Below, piece by piece: positions 28,693-37,081 of a stretch of DNA of 64,000 nucleotides; positions within the stretch are counted from its first letter, which is position 1, and each line of letters starts with the position of its first letter. Location of the stretch: assembly GCA_021851785.1 (NCBI GenBank), contig JAJZBV010000004.1, forward strand, positions 1 through 64,000, read 5' to 3'. The notes beneath the pieces are model-generated. The model was not told the DNA's origin and searched no databases. It saw only the letters and a program-made list of their open reading frames with translations. Made by a program: the position numbers and the translations under genes. This stretch comes from Pseudomonadota bacterium (GTDB lineage Bacteria > Pseudomonadota > Alphaproteobacteria > Acetobacterales > Acetobacteraceae).

Positions 28693-29984
28693 GATTTGGC
28701 GATGCTCCCGGAGGCAGTGGTGAGCGCCATTTTGACGCCGAATGCGGCCGCGATCCAGCCCTGATCGCGGCGGGTGCGCGGGCCGGTCTCGGGCACCAGG
28801 ACGGCGCAGCCGAGAAAGGCGGCGAAGCCGGCGACGCTGAGCGCGAGGAACGCCGGATCATAGCCGAAATGCTGAGCGATCAGGCCGCCAAACAGATTGG
28901 AGGCGCTGGCGCCGAGGCTGACGGCGAGCGCGACCGCGCCCTGGGCGAGGTTGACGCGCCCGGTGCCCTGCATCAGATCGGCGGCGATCAAGGCGCTCAC
29001 GACACCGAAGATGCCCGAGCCGACGCCGTCGAGCGCCTGCACCGCGACCACCGCGAGCGGATCATGGAACACCATCAGCAGCAGGCCACGCAGCGGCAGC
29101 ATGGCAAGCGCCACGAGGAAAATCGTCTTCCGCCCGATGCCGGCCATCACCGCGCGCCCGACCGAAGCCGACGCCAGCGTCATCACCAATTGCGCCGCCA
29201 TGATGCAGCCGCTCATGGCGAACAGGGTGTCGCCCCGCTGCGCGGCCAGCGCCTCGCTCGCCAGCGGCAGCATGGCGCCGTTGCCGAGATAAAAGAGCAG
29301 GCAGACGGCAAGGAACGCGGCGAGATCGCGGCGGCGGAGAAGGGAGACGAGCGGCGTCGCGGCCGCGCCGGGCAAGGCCTCGCCGCGCGCCGCGCGGTGA
29401 TCGATCTCATGCGCCGGGATCATCGCCGCCATCGCCGCGCTGGCGACCGCGAACATGCCCGCGAGGATGAAGATCCAGGTGAGGCCAAACAGCCAGCCGG
29501 CCAGTCCGATCAGCAGGGCGGCGAGGAAATTGCCGGCATGGTTGAAGGTCTCGTTGCGGCTGATCCTTGCGGCCAAGCCGCTCCGCCCGACGAGGCCGAG
29601 GCTCAAGCCGATGGTGATCGGATGAAACACGGCGAGCGCCATGCCGAGGATGACCGAGGCGGTGAACACCGCGGTCTTGCCCGGCACCAGCGCGATCAGC
29701 AAGACGCCGAGCGCGACCATCACGCCCGAGATCGCGAACATCAGGCGCTTGCGCGTCGTGCCGTCGACCAGCACGCCGGCCGGCACCTGGCTGAGCGCGC
29801 TCGCGATATTGTTGAGCGCGAAGGCGAACCCGATCGCCCCCGGCGACCAATGGCGCGCGTTCTGGAGGAACATCGCGAAAAACGGGCTGAGGCCATCGCG
29901 CATATCGGCGAGAAAGAACAGCATCCCGTCGAGGCCGAGATGGCCGCGCGCCGAGGCGGCGGGATTGGTGCGTGTCGTTGCCAT
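28689..29984 (-). CDS. MFS transporter (tandem paralogue 1)
   Basis: Twelve-helix major facilitator of about 431 residues. The family loop between helices 2 and 3 is VLVDGTTRKRLM. LGLVGRSGLAARISRNETFNHAGNF is shared almost word for word with the next gene, showing a tandem duplication. The substrate is unknown. ATG 29984 has only a weak ribosome site; an in-frame ATG at 30014 is the alternative. It may be coupled to the upstream MFS gene, whose stop is 42 bases away. Confidence 0.85.
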   Translation of the reverse strand: MATTRTNPAASARGHLGLDGMLFFLADMRDGLSPFFAMFLQNARHWSPGAIGFAFALNNIASALSQVPAGVLVDGTTRKRLMFAISGVMVALGVLLIALVPGKTAVFTASVILGMALAVFHPITIGLSLGLVGRSGLAARISRNETFNHAGNFLAALLIGLAGWLFGLTWIFILAGMFAVASAAMAAMIPAHEIDHRAARGEALPGAAATPLVSLLRRRDLAAFLAVCLLFYLGNGAMLPLASEALAAQRGDTLFAMSGCIMAAQLVMTLASASVGRAVMAGIGRKTIFLVALAMLPLRGLLLMVFHDPLAVVAVQALDGVGSGIFGVVSALIAADLMQGTGRVNLAQGAVALAVSLGASASNLFGGLIAQHFGYDPAFLALSVAGFAAFLGCAVLVPETGPRTRRDQGWIAAAFGVKMALTTASGSIAKS

Positions 29985-30026
29985 GGCCGCAACATGGCCA
30001 GCACCGATGGCCACACTATGACGGGG

Positions 30027-31208
30027 TCAGCCCAATTCCCGCCCCATTTCGGCATATCGCGCCACACGCTCCGGCCGCGTCTCCGGCACGGCCTGCGAGA
30101 ACAACGCCAGCGCGGCCAGGGCGGCGGCGGCAAGGGCAAGAAAGCCAGCGGGATAGCCGAAGATTTGGACGATCACGCCGGCGCCGAGATTGGATGCGGC
30201 CCCGCCCGCCCCGGTCGCCAGCGCGACCAGACCTTGCGCGAAGTTGATCCGCCCGCTGCCCCGCATCAGATCGGCGGCGATCAAGGGCGCGATCACGCCG
30301 AACACGCCGGCGCCGATCCCGTCCAGCGTCTGCACGAGAACGATCCCGAGCGGGCTGGTCACGTGCGCGAATAAAATCCCGCGTAGCGGCAGCACCGCGA
30401 GCGCGACCAGGAAAATCGGCTTTCGCCCGTATCCCACGGCACTCGCGCGCCCGACGATGAGGGCAACGCCGACCATCACCGCTTGCGCGACGATGATGCA
30501 GGCGCTCATCGCCGCCGCGTCGCTGCCGGGATGGGTGATCGCCAGAACCTGCCCGGCGAGCGGCAGCATCGCGGCATTGCCGAGATGAAACAGCGCAACC
30601 GTCAGCAGAAACATGACAAATCCGGGCCGCCGCAGCGCGTCCCCGATCGAAAGCGCCGGCGCGCCGGGTTCGGGCCTGCCGCGCGCGACATCGTGATCGA
30701 TCGCGCGCTCGGGGATCAGCCTCGCGACCACCGCGCTCGCCAGCGCATAGAAGCAGGCGAGATAGAAAATCCACGCGAGGCCGAGAAAATGTGTCACCGC
30801 GATGATCGTGAGCGCGCCACAGAAATTGCCGGCGTGATTGAACCCTTCATTGCGACTGATCCGCGCCGTGAGACGCCGCGGCCCGACCAGGCCGAGGCTC
30901 AGCCCGATCATGCCCGGGCCGAGAAAGGCGGCGGCGGCGCCCAGGATCGCCGCCACCGGCAAGACCGCCGCCGGGCGCGGCGCCAATACGATCAGCAACG
31001 TCCCGAACCCGACGACGAGGCCGGCGCCGGCCAGCAGCAGGCGCTTGCAGCGCAGCGCATCGACCAGGAGCCCGGCCGGGATCAGGGCCAGCGCCGTCGC
31101 GATGTTGCTCACCGCCAGCGCGACGCCAATCATCGAGGGCTGCCACTGCGCGGCCCCTTTGAGGAACACCGCGAGATAGGGGCCGATGCCGTCCCGCATA
31201 TCCGCCAT
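30027..31208 (-). CDS. MFS transporter (tandem paralogue 2)
   Basis: Second major facilitator, at least 393 residues, paralogous to its neighbour across its length (SLGLVGPRRLTARISRNEGFNHAGNF; PLRGILFAHVTSPLGIV; QTLDGIGAGVFGV). The start is uncertain: ATG 31208 gives MADMRDGIGPYL, yet the paralogue implies that about eight residues before it (RALDWLAFL) belong to helix 1. The open frame runs on upstream through the SDR stop with no ATG, GTG or TTG close by; only CTG codons (31280, 31295) lie there, within a 15-base tandem duplication. Confidence 0.8.
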   Translation of the reverse strand: MADMRDGIGPYLAVFLKGAAQWQPSMIGVALAVSNIATALALIPAGLLVDALRCKRLLLAGAGLVVGFGTLLIVLAPRPAAVLPVAAILGAAAAFLGPGMIGLSLGLVGPRRLTARISRNEGFNHAGNFCGALTIIAVTHFLGLAWIFYLACFYALASAVVARLIPERAIDHDVARGRPEPGAPALSIGDALRRPGFVMFLLTVALFHLGNAAMLPLAGQVLAITHPGSDAAAMSACIIVAQAVMVGVALIVGRASAVGYGRKPIFLVALAVLPLRGILFAHVTSPLGIVLVQTLDGIGAGVFGVIAPLIAADLMRGSGRINFAQGLVALATGAGGAASNLGAGVIVQIFGYPAGFLALAAAALAALALFSQAVPETRPERVARYAEMGRELG

Positions 31209-31270
31209 CAGAAACGCGAGCCAATCGAGCGCCCGCTCGCCGCGCTTGGCGGCGGCGTTGGCCGTTTGTC

Positions 31271-31297
31271 CGCCTACCAGGGGCCCGCCTACCAGGG
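31271..31297. repeat. 15-bp tandem duplication at the SDR-MFS junction
   Basis: CGCCTACCAGGG occurs at 31271-31282 and again at 31286-31297, a 15-base period. The second copy contains the TAG stop of the SDR gene; the other lies in the gap before the MFS gene. Because the period is a multiple of three, reading frames are kept, and the duplication separates the SDR stop from the unclear start of the MFS gene. Confidence 0.75.
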
Positions 31298-31966
31298 AAG
31301 CGTCTCTCCCTGATAATCGAGATACGCGACCCCGCCCTTGCCGTGGTGGCGGGTAATGGTCGCGGCGAGGCCCTTGGTGCTGGTCTCGACATCGAGCGGC
31401 GCTTGCGGCCCGCCCATATCGGTCCGCACCCAGCCGGGATGGAGGAGCAGGACGGTCCGCGTCTTGTTCGCCTCGTGGGCTGCGAAGCATTTCGCGGCCA
31501 TGTTCAGCGCTGCCTTGCTCACCCGATAAAGCTCATAGCCGCCATTGCATTGCGTGATGCTGCCGAGGACGGAGGTCATGAACCCGATCGTCCCGCCCTC
31601 CGCCACCAGCCCGGAAAGCGCCTCGGCCGTCCGCACCGGGTTGATCGCGTTGGTGAACAGAACGCGGGTGATTTCGGCGTCGGCGACCTTGGCGAGGGGC
31701 ACCTCCGGCGGGCTCGAGACGCCGGCATTGACGAAGAGAAAGTCAAAGGTCTCGCCGGCCAGCCGCCCGGCCAGCGCCGCCACCTGCTCCGGCCGGTCGA
31801 TATCGACCCTCTCCAGCCGGAGCGTCTTGGGATGGGCGTGATGGGCCTCCTCCAGCCCCGCCGATTCCCCCCGCCGCGTCACGACGACCTCCCCGCCGCG
31901 CGCCAGAAATTGCCGGGCAAGGCCGAGGCCGAGCCCGCGCGAGGCCCCGATGATCAATGCTTTCAT
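31289..31966 (-). CDS. Short-chain dehydrogenase/reductase
   Basis: SDR-family oxidoreductase of 225 residues. The cofactor motif GASRGLGLGLA is at residues 7-17, NAG at NAGVSSPPEVP, and the catalytic residues are Ser in MTSVLGSI and YxxxK in YELYRVSKAALN. It resembles the short C-factor-like SDRs. ATG 31966 has AGAGGA upstream; the open frame beyond it is antisense to the next gene and not used. It follows the phosphoesterase gene by 17 bases and precedes the MFS pair. Confidence 0.88.
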   Translation of the reverse strand: MKALIIGASRGLGLGLARQFLARGGEVVVTRRGESAGLEEAHHAHPKTLRLERVDIDRPEQVAALAGRLAGETFDFLFVNAGVSSPPEVPLAKVADAEITRVLFTNAINPVRTAEALSGLVAEGGTIGFMTSVLGSITQCNGGYELYRVSKAALNMAAKCFAAHEANKTRTVLLLHPGWVRTDMGGPQAPLDVETSTKGLAATITRHHGKGGVAYLDYQGETLPW

Positions 31967-31983
31967 GGCAAATCCTCTTCCGA

Positions 31984-33930
31984 TCACCGAGCCGGACTTG
32001 GATCGGTCTCCGGTCGGGGATTGAAATCCAAAGGCGGCGCGTTGTCGATGCTGGTCGCCGCGAACCCGGGCTGGAGATCGACCGGCGTGACGCCGATCGC
32101 CCGGCATCCGGCGCCGCCATCGAGCGGGAGGGCGGCAAAACGCGCCGGCGCGATGGTGGCGTAATCGGGCGGCAGTGGCGGCACGCTGCCTTCGAGGCGG
32201 CCGGGATCGAAGGCCGAGAGCAGATCCCCCTCCTCGGGCGTGCCGTCATCCTTGGGGCCGAGCCAGGGCTGGCCGAATTTTTCCGCCCCCATCCGCCGCG
32301 CCGCCGCCTCCTCGGGGAGATCGGCGAGCGGCGGCAGGCCGAGGAGATGATCGAGGAATTTGATCACGGAATTGTGATCTCCGGGCTCATGCGAAACGAC
32401 ATGGGCGCGGGCATAGGGCGAGATCAGGATCAGCGGCACGCGCGGCCCGCGCGCGAGCGGCGCGCCGTCCGGCCCGGTCTCGAACAGGCGCGGCGGCACA
32501 TGGTCATAGGCGCCGCCGCCCTCATCGAAGGTGATGATGATCGCGCTTTCGCCCCAATAGGGGCTGGCGGCGATGGCGTTGACCTCGCGCGCGAGCAAGG
32601 CGTCGCTGATTTCCGAATCCGCATAGCCGGGATGATCGTCATCGCCCAAAAATTTGGCGCGCACCGATGGGTCGGGATCGGCGGGGACGAGGCCGGCGAT
32701 GTTGCGAAACCCGCCGCGCACATAGAAAACGCCGCCGGCGCGTGGCAGGCGCGCGGCCTCGACATCGGCGAAGAAATCGCCGAGCCCGTGCAAATGCCTG
32801 GCCATTTCCGGGTTATTGGCGATGTAGCCGAAATATTGCGGCCCGTTATGGTGCCAGATATAGGAGAGATGCGCGCCCGCCGCCGGTGCGTCCGCGGCGT
32901 CCGTCACCTCGCGGTCATAGCCCTCCTGATACCAGCCCCAGGGAAGTGCTCCGCGCCCGGCCCGCGTAATCGCCGGAATATCGCCCGTGATATCGGCGAG
33001 ATCGCGCGCCGGATCACGGTCGGCGCGGGTGATCGTCGTCGCGTCACGCCCGGCGAAGGTGAGCGGGAGCGAGGCATAGGTCTGATTGATCTGGGATCGC
33101 TTGTCGTAGCGCGGATTGTTCGGCGTCGCGCTCTGATGATCGTCGGCCGAGCCCCAGAAAGGCGGCGGATTGCCGAGCATCGGCACGCCGGCGCTGGCAT
33201 AGTCGCCGCTCTTGGGCGCCTCCTCCGGATGTTTCACCCATTGCGTCTCGCCGCTTTGTCCGGCGATCAGGGCGACCGCGTTGGGCGCCGACGGGGTCAG
33301 GCTGTGCTGGAAAAACGCATCGAACAGCACGAAGCGGGCGGCATAGCTCCAAAGAAACGGGATCGTGTCGCAATCGACATGGGCCATCGGCAGAAGCCCA
33401 TGCTGATAGGCGCGGCGGGAGGGTTTTTCTCCCGATTTCGCGTATTTCATCTCCTCGGCCAGCGCGAAGCGATCCATCGCCGCGGCGCCATTGGTGATGT
33501 GCAGTTTCTTGAGCAGGACGGCGTGGCTGTGATCCATATCGTCGAGATCGGCGGCGAAATCACGCGGGCCGATGCGGAAGGGATGGATCAGCGTGGTGGT
33601 GCCATCGGGGGTGACGATCGGTTGGTAAAACCCGGGTGTAGCCGAGGGTTTTTGGCTATAGAGCCCGCGTGCTCCGGGAAAACTGCCGAAATAAGCGTCG
33701 AAAGCGCGGTTTTCCTGATAGAGGACGAAGACATATTTCACCCGCCGGCGAAGCGCCGCGAGCATTTCCTCCGGGTCTCCGCTCGTCGCATGGGTGAGAT
33801 AGGGAATGACCGTCGGCGCGGGGGCGGGCTCGTTCACCACCAGCGGCTCCTCCGCCGCGGCCACGGGGGAAAAACCCGTATTGATCAAGCTTCCGGCCAA
33901 AACCACGGTCAAGATCACGCGCCGCATCAC
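31984..33930 (-). CDS. Exported phosphoesterase (AcpA/phospholipase C superfamily)
   Basis: 648-residue secreted phosphoesterase with a Sec leader (MMRRVILTVVLAGSLINTG, cleavage near VAAA-EEPL). Family motifs are YQENRAFDAYFGSFPG near residue 72, DMDHSHA, and the metal-binding ITFDEGGGAYDHVPPR followed by HNSVIKFL. Members hydrolyse phosphate monoesters or phosphatidylcholine; sequence alone does not decide between acid phosphatase and phospholipase C. It is the first gene of the minus-strand run, with 171 non-coding bases upstream in which I see no feature. Confidence 0.88.
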   Translation of the reverse strand: MMRRVILTVVLAGSLINTGFSPVAAAEEPLVVNEPAPAPTVIPYLTHATSGDPEEMLAALRRRVKYVFVLYQENRAFDAYFGSFPGARGLYSQKPSATPGFYQPIVTPDGTTTLIHPFRIGPRDFAADLDDMDHSHAVLLKKLHITNGAAAMDRFALAEEMKYAKSGEKPSRRAYQHGLLPMAHVDCDTIPFLWSYAARFVLFDAFFQHSLTPSAPNAVALIAGQSGETQWVKHPEEAPKSGDYASAGVPMLGNPPPFWGSADDHQSATPNNPRYDKRSQINQTYASLPLTFAGRDATTITRADRDPARDLADITGDIPAITRAGRGALPWGWYQEGYDREVTDAADAPAAGAHLSYIWHHNGPQYFGYIANNPEMARHLHGLGDFFADVEAARLPRAGGVFYVRGGFRNIAGLVPADPDPSVRAKFLGDDDHPGYADSEISDALLAREVNAIAASPYWGESAIIITFDEGGGAYDHVPPRLFETGPDGAPLARGPRVPLILISPYARAHVVSHEPGDHNSVIKFLDHLLGLPPLADLPEEAAARRMGAEKFGQPWLGPKDDGTPEEGDLLSAFDPGRLEGSVPPLPPDYATIAPARFAALPLDGGAGCRAIGVTPVDLQPGFAATSIDNAPPLDFNPRPETDPSPAR

Positions 33931-34101
33931 GCCCTCGCTTCCGCCAAATCATCACGCGCCATTAGAGCAGAGACAGGCTATGTCGCCCACCCCGCCCTTA
34001 CACGTGACGATTTCGTGTCAGCACGCAAGCCCTCGGGGCAAGCGTCCGGTGCCGGCGCCTCACTTCAGAGCGGATCGGCGCGCCGCGCTCGACGGGCCGG
34101 T

Positions 34102-34305
34102 TCACTTGAACGCACAGCCGGCCTTGAGCCCAAACAGGCGGAAAAAAGCCGCCGCCGGGCAGAACCCGGTAAAGCTCGACTGGACCAGGTTGAGGCCGAT
34201 GAAAATCGTAAACAGCATGAAATAAGAGCTGACGTAATAGGTCAGCGCGACACTGAGCAGAACCATGAACCCGGCAAAGCGGAACACCGCACGATCGATC
34301 GACAT
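34102..34305 (-). CDS. DUF2892 (YgaP-like) inner-membrane protein
   Basis: Small membrane protein of 67 residues with two hydrophobic helices (FAGFMVLLSVALTYYV and FMLFTIFIGLNLVQSSFTG) and the family C-terminal signature FCPAAAFFRLFGLKAGCAF with two cysteines. ATG 34305 has GGAG at good spacing. DUF2892 domains are often fused to or beside rhodaneses and sit in persulfide-controlled operons. It follows sqr by 25 bases and is probably part of sulfide detoxification. Confidence 0.85.
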   Translation of the reverse strand: MSIDRAVFRFAGFMVLLSVALTYYVSSYFMLFTIFIGLNLVQSSFTGFCPAAAFFRLFGLKAGCAFK

Positions 34306-34330
34306 GACAGACTCCATTGAGGTGAGAAAT

Positions 34331-35608
34331 TCAGACGTTTTCCTTGAGTTTGTGGAGATCGAGCTGCTTCAGCAGGAAGCGCTCATAGAACGGCTCGCTG
34401 GTGCCGCCGCGCATCTTGCGGAGAAAATATTTCTCAAAACCCACTTTCGCCAGATGCACCCAGGCCCCCTTGGCCGCCCAATTGGTATTGCGCGGCGGAA
34501 TCTGCGGCTTGGCGACGAAGGCGACACCGCCATCGCCGAAATCGGCGAGGCAAATGGCGTTCCACGTCGCCCGCGCCGAAGGCTCGCGCCCGCGCAGCAA
34601 GGCGCCGAGGTTTTCCGCCGTCGCGGTCACCATCGATTCGATCATGAACCCGGTTTTCGGCACCCCGACGGGAACCGGCGTCGGCCCGGTCGGTGGAATC
34701 GCGACGCAAACGCCGATCCCGAACACATTGCGGAAGGTCGGGTTGCGCTGATGCTCGTCGATCAACACGAACCCGCGCGGATTGACCAGTTTTTCTGCGC
34801 CGCGCAGCGCGGGGACGCCGCGGAACGCCGGCAGCATCATCGCGAATTTGAATGGCAGATCATGGGTTTTCCTGAGGCTGCCATCCTCGGCCAGTTCCTC
34901 GATATGCATCACCTCCGCCTCCGCCGCGCTCAGTTTGGCATTGGTGATCCATTTGATGTGCCGGTCGCGGAATTCGCTCTCCAAAAGCCCTTTGGTATCG
35001 CCGACCCCATCGAGCCCGAGATGGCCGATATAAGGCTCGGCGGTGACATAGGTCATCGGCACGCGATCGCGGATTTTGCGCTTGCGCAGTTCGGTATCGA
35101 GAATGAGAGCGAATTCATAGGCCGGCCCAAAACAAGAGGCACCTTGCACCGCGCCGACCACGATCGGCCCGGGGTTTTTGCAAAACGCCTCGAAGGCGAC
35201 CCGGGCGCGTTCGGCATGATCGACGTGGCAGATCGATTGCGTGAAACCCTCCGGACCAAGGCCGGGAATTTCATCGAAGGCAAGATCTGGGCCGGTTGCG
35301 ATCACCAGATAATCATAGGAAATGCTGGTGGCGTCGGCGAGTTCGATCCGGTTCGCCGCCGGGTCGACGCGCTTCGCGCCCTGATCGAACAGGCGGATGT
35401 TTTTGCGCGCCATCACCGGGGCGAGGTCGATTTCGATATCGCGGCGCCCGCGCCAGCCGACCGCGACCCAAGGGTTCGAGGGCACGAAGTGGTAATTCCG
35501 CCCCTGTCCGATCAGCGTGATACGGTCTTCCTTCCGCAAATGCGGCAGCAATTCGAAGGCCATCAACGTCCCGCCGAGCCCGGCGCCCAGGACCACGATC
35601 TCTGCCAT
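34331..35608 (-). CDS. sqr: Sulfide:quinone oxidoreductase
   Basis: Membrane-associated flavoprotein of 425 residues that oxidises sulfide to polysulfide or sulfane sulfur and reduces quinone. FAD motif VVLGAGLGGTLMAF is at the N terminus and YLVIATGPDLAFDEIPG follows. The three functional cysteines are present: Cys127 (QSICHVDHAE), Cys159 (GAVQGASCFGPAYEF) and Cys353 (NAICLADFGD), matching Cys128, Cys160 and Cys356 of the Acidithiobacillus enzyme with nearly equal spacing. PKTGFMIESM near 318 is the quinone-side motif. ATG 35608 has AAGGGGA upstream. It is divergent from the ArsR-type regulator. Confidence 0.93.
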   Translation of the reverse strand: MAEIVVLGAGLGGTLMAFELLPHLRKEDRITLIGQGRNYHFVPSNPWVAVGWRGRRDIEIDLAPVMARKNIRLFDQGAKRVDPAANRIELADATSISYDYLVIATGPDLAFDEIPGLGPEGFTQSICHVDHAERARVAFEAFCKNPGPIVVGAVQGASCFGPAYEFALILDTELRKRKIRDRVPMTYVTAEPYIGHLGLDGVGDTKGLLESEFRDRHIKWITNAKLSAAEAEVMHIEELAEDGSLRKTHDLPFKFAMMLPAFRGVPALRGAEKLVNPRGFVLIDEHQRNPTFRNVFGIGVCVAIPPTGPTPVPVGVPKTGFMIESMVTATAENLGALLRGREPSARATWNAICLADFGDGGVAFVAKPQIPPRNTNWAAKGAWVHLAKVGFEKYFLRKMRGGTSEPFYERFLLKQLDLHKLKENV

Positions 35609-35641
35609 GACGTTCCCCTTTTTCAAGCGATGATTTGACAA

Positions 35642-35663
35642 TATATTCGCATCATCGTATATA
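35642..35663. promoter_or_regulatory. Inverted repeat in the sqr-arsR intergenic region, candidate SqrR/BigR operator
   Basis: TATATTCG (35642-35649) and CGTATATA (35656-35663) are 8-bp arms with one mismatch around a 6-base spacer, in an AT-rich island 33 bases before sqr and 31 bases before the regulator gene. AT-rich dyads of this kind are bound by BigR/SqrR-type repressors, so one site could control both divergent operons. Confidence 0.6.
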
Positions 35664-35694
35664 CGCAAGTAGGAAAGCTACAGCGACGGACGAA

Positions 35695-36048
35695 ATGGCA
35701 ACCATCGGCGACATAGCGGCCATGCACCGGGCGGCGGATCGGGCGAGCGAGCTTTTGAAGGCGCTCGCGAGCCGCCACCGCCTGCTCATCCTCTGCCATC
35801 TCGCGCGGGAAAAATGCTCGGTCGGCGAACTCGCGAGCATGCTCGATCTCCGAGATTCGACCGTCTCGCAGCATCTCGCCCTGCTTCGCCGCGACGGCCT
35901 CGTCGCCGCCGAGCGCGACGGACAGACGATCTGGTACTCACTCGCGAGCGGCCCGACGCGCCAGGTTCTCGACACTCTGTTCGCGATTTACTGCCCCCGT
36001 GACACCGCGCCAAGGGCACGCGCAAAAGCTTTACCAACGCGGTGCTGA
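35695..36048 (+). CDS. ArsR-family regulator, probable persulfide sensor (SqrR/BigR type)
   Basis: Winged-helix repressor of 117 residues with the ArsR core SVGELASMLDLRDSTVSQHLALLRRDGLV and wing AERDGQTIWYSL. Cys34 (LLILCHL) and Cys100 (FAIYCPRD) are 66 residues apart, the same distance as the reactive pair of SqrR (41/107) and BigR (42/108), which form a di- to tetrasulfide link with sulfane sulfur and release DNA. A further Cys41 lies before the recognition helices. With sqr divergent and a dyad between, a sulfide-responsive repressor is the best reading. ATG 35695 is preferred over an upstream TTG. Confidence 0.88.
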   Translation: MATIGDIAAMHRAADRASELLKALASRHRLLILCHLAREKCSVGELASMLDLRDSTVSQHLALLRRDGLVAAERDGQTIWYSLASGPTRQVLDTLFAIYCPRDTAPRARAKALPTRC

Positions 36049-36091
36049 CCGGTTCCCCCCCCGTTTTTTCGCGTATCCGAAGGCAACCCTC

Positions 36092-37081
36092 ATGCGAACT
36101 CTCCTCTTGCTGGTCCTCGGGCTTCCCGGATTTGCCGCAACCGCTCTGGCGGCGGAGAGTTTTACCGTCCAATCCTCGCATCTGACCGACGAGAAAGCGG
36201 TCTTCGCGACCGTCGAAAGCCGGGATGTGGTGCCGGCGCGGACGCGCATCGGCGGCACCATCGCGAGCCTCACCGTGCGCGAGGGTGATGAGGTGCAAGC
36301 GGGCCAGGTGATCGGCGTGGTGGCCGACGAGAAGCTCGGCCTTCGTATCCAGGCGCTCGACGCCGAGATCAACGGCCTCAAATCCCAGCTCGCCCAGGCC
36401 GAGGTCGATCTCGGGCGCGCGCAGGCCTTGGCCAAGGGCGGCGCGGTGTCGCGCCAGCAACTCGATCAGGCGGCGACGGCGGCCCAAGTCGCGGCAAGCT
36501 CGCTCAAGGCGCGCCAGGCCGAACGCGCGCTCGCCCAGCAGCAACTCGCGGAAGGCCAGATCCAGGCCCCGACCGGCGGGCGGGTGCTCGCGGTGCCGCT
36601 CACCATCGGCTCGGTGGTGATGCCGGGCGATGCGGTGGCAACCGTCGCCGCCAAGGATTTCGTGCTCCGTCTCCGCGTGCCCGAACGCGCGACCGGCTTT
36701 CTCAAGGCGGGTGAAACGGTACGGGTCGATGGCCGCGATCTCGGCGTCGCGGGGGCGCAATTCGGCACCGTGACCCTGGTCTATCCGCGCATCGACGACG
36801 GCAACGTCGTCGCCGATGCCGATATCAAGGGGCTTGGCGATTATTTCGTCGGCCAGCGCATCGAGGTTTGGATTCCGGCCGGTGAGCGCCACAGCTTCGT
36901 CATCCCGAGCCACCTGATCGAAACCCGCTTCGGCCTCGATTACGTCCATCGCCGCGCGCCTGACGGCGCCGTCATGGCTATTCCGATTCAGCGCGGGCGG
37001 GATTTCCCCACCCCGAACATGCCTGATGGGATCGAGGTTCTTTCCGGTCTCAGCGCCGGCGATGTGCTGGTGTCGCGATGA
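36092..37081 (+). CDS. RND efflux periplasmic adaptor subunit
   Basis: Membrane fusion protein of 329 residues with a Sec leader (MRTLLLLVLGLPGFAATALA, cut before AES). The lipoyl half-motifs are IGGTIASLTVREGDEVQAGQ and APTGGRVLAVPLTIG, separated by a coiled-coil hairpin (about residues 85-150, rich in Gln/Ala/Lys). It links the inner-membrane pump to an outer-membrane channel not encoded here. It starts 43 bases after the ArsR-type gene and overlaps the pump gene by 4 bases, so the three probably form one operon. Confidence 0.92.
   Translation: MRTLLLLVLGLPGFAATALAAESFTVQSSHLTDEKAVFATVESRDVVPARTRIGGTIASLTVREGDEVQAGQVIGVVADEKLGLRIQALDAEINGLKSQLAQAEVDLGRAQALAKGGAVSRQQLDQAATAAQVAASSLKARQAERALAQQQLAEGQIQAPTGGRVLAVPLTIGSVVMPGDAVATVAAKDFVLRLRVPERATGFLKAGETVRVDGRDLGVAGAQFGTVTLVYPRIDDGNVVADADIKGLGDYFVGQRIEVWIPAGERHSFVIPSHLIETRFGLDYVHRRAPDGAVMAIPIQRGRDFPTPNMPDGIEVLSGLSAGDVLVSR

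Noticed and set aside
33931-34101. Possible small gene in the gap between the phosphoesterase and DUF2892 genes
   Set aside because: Short open frames there lack ribosome sites, and the plus-strand one runs antisense into the DUF2892 gene.
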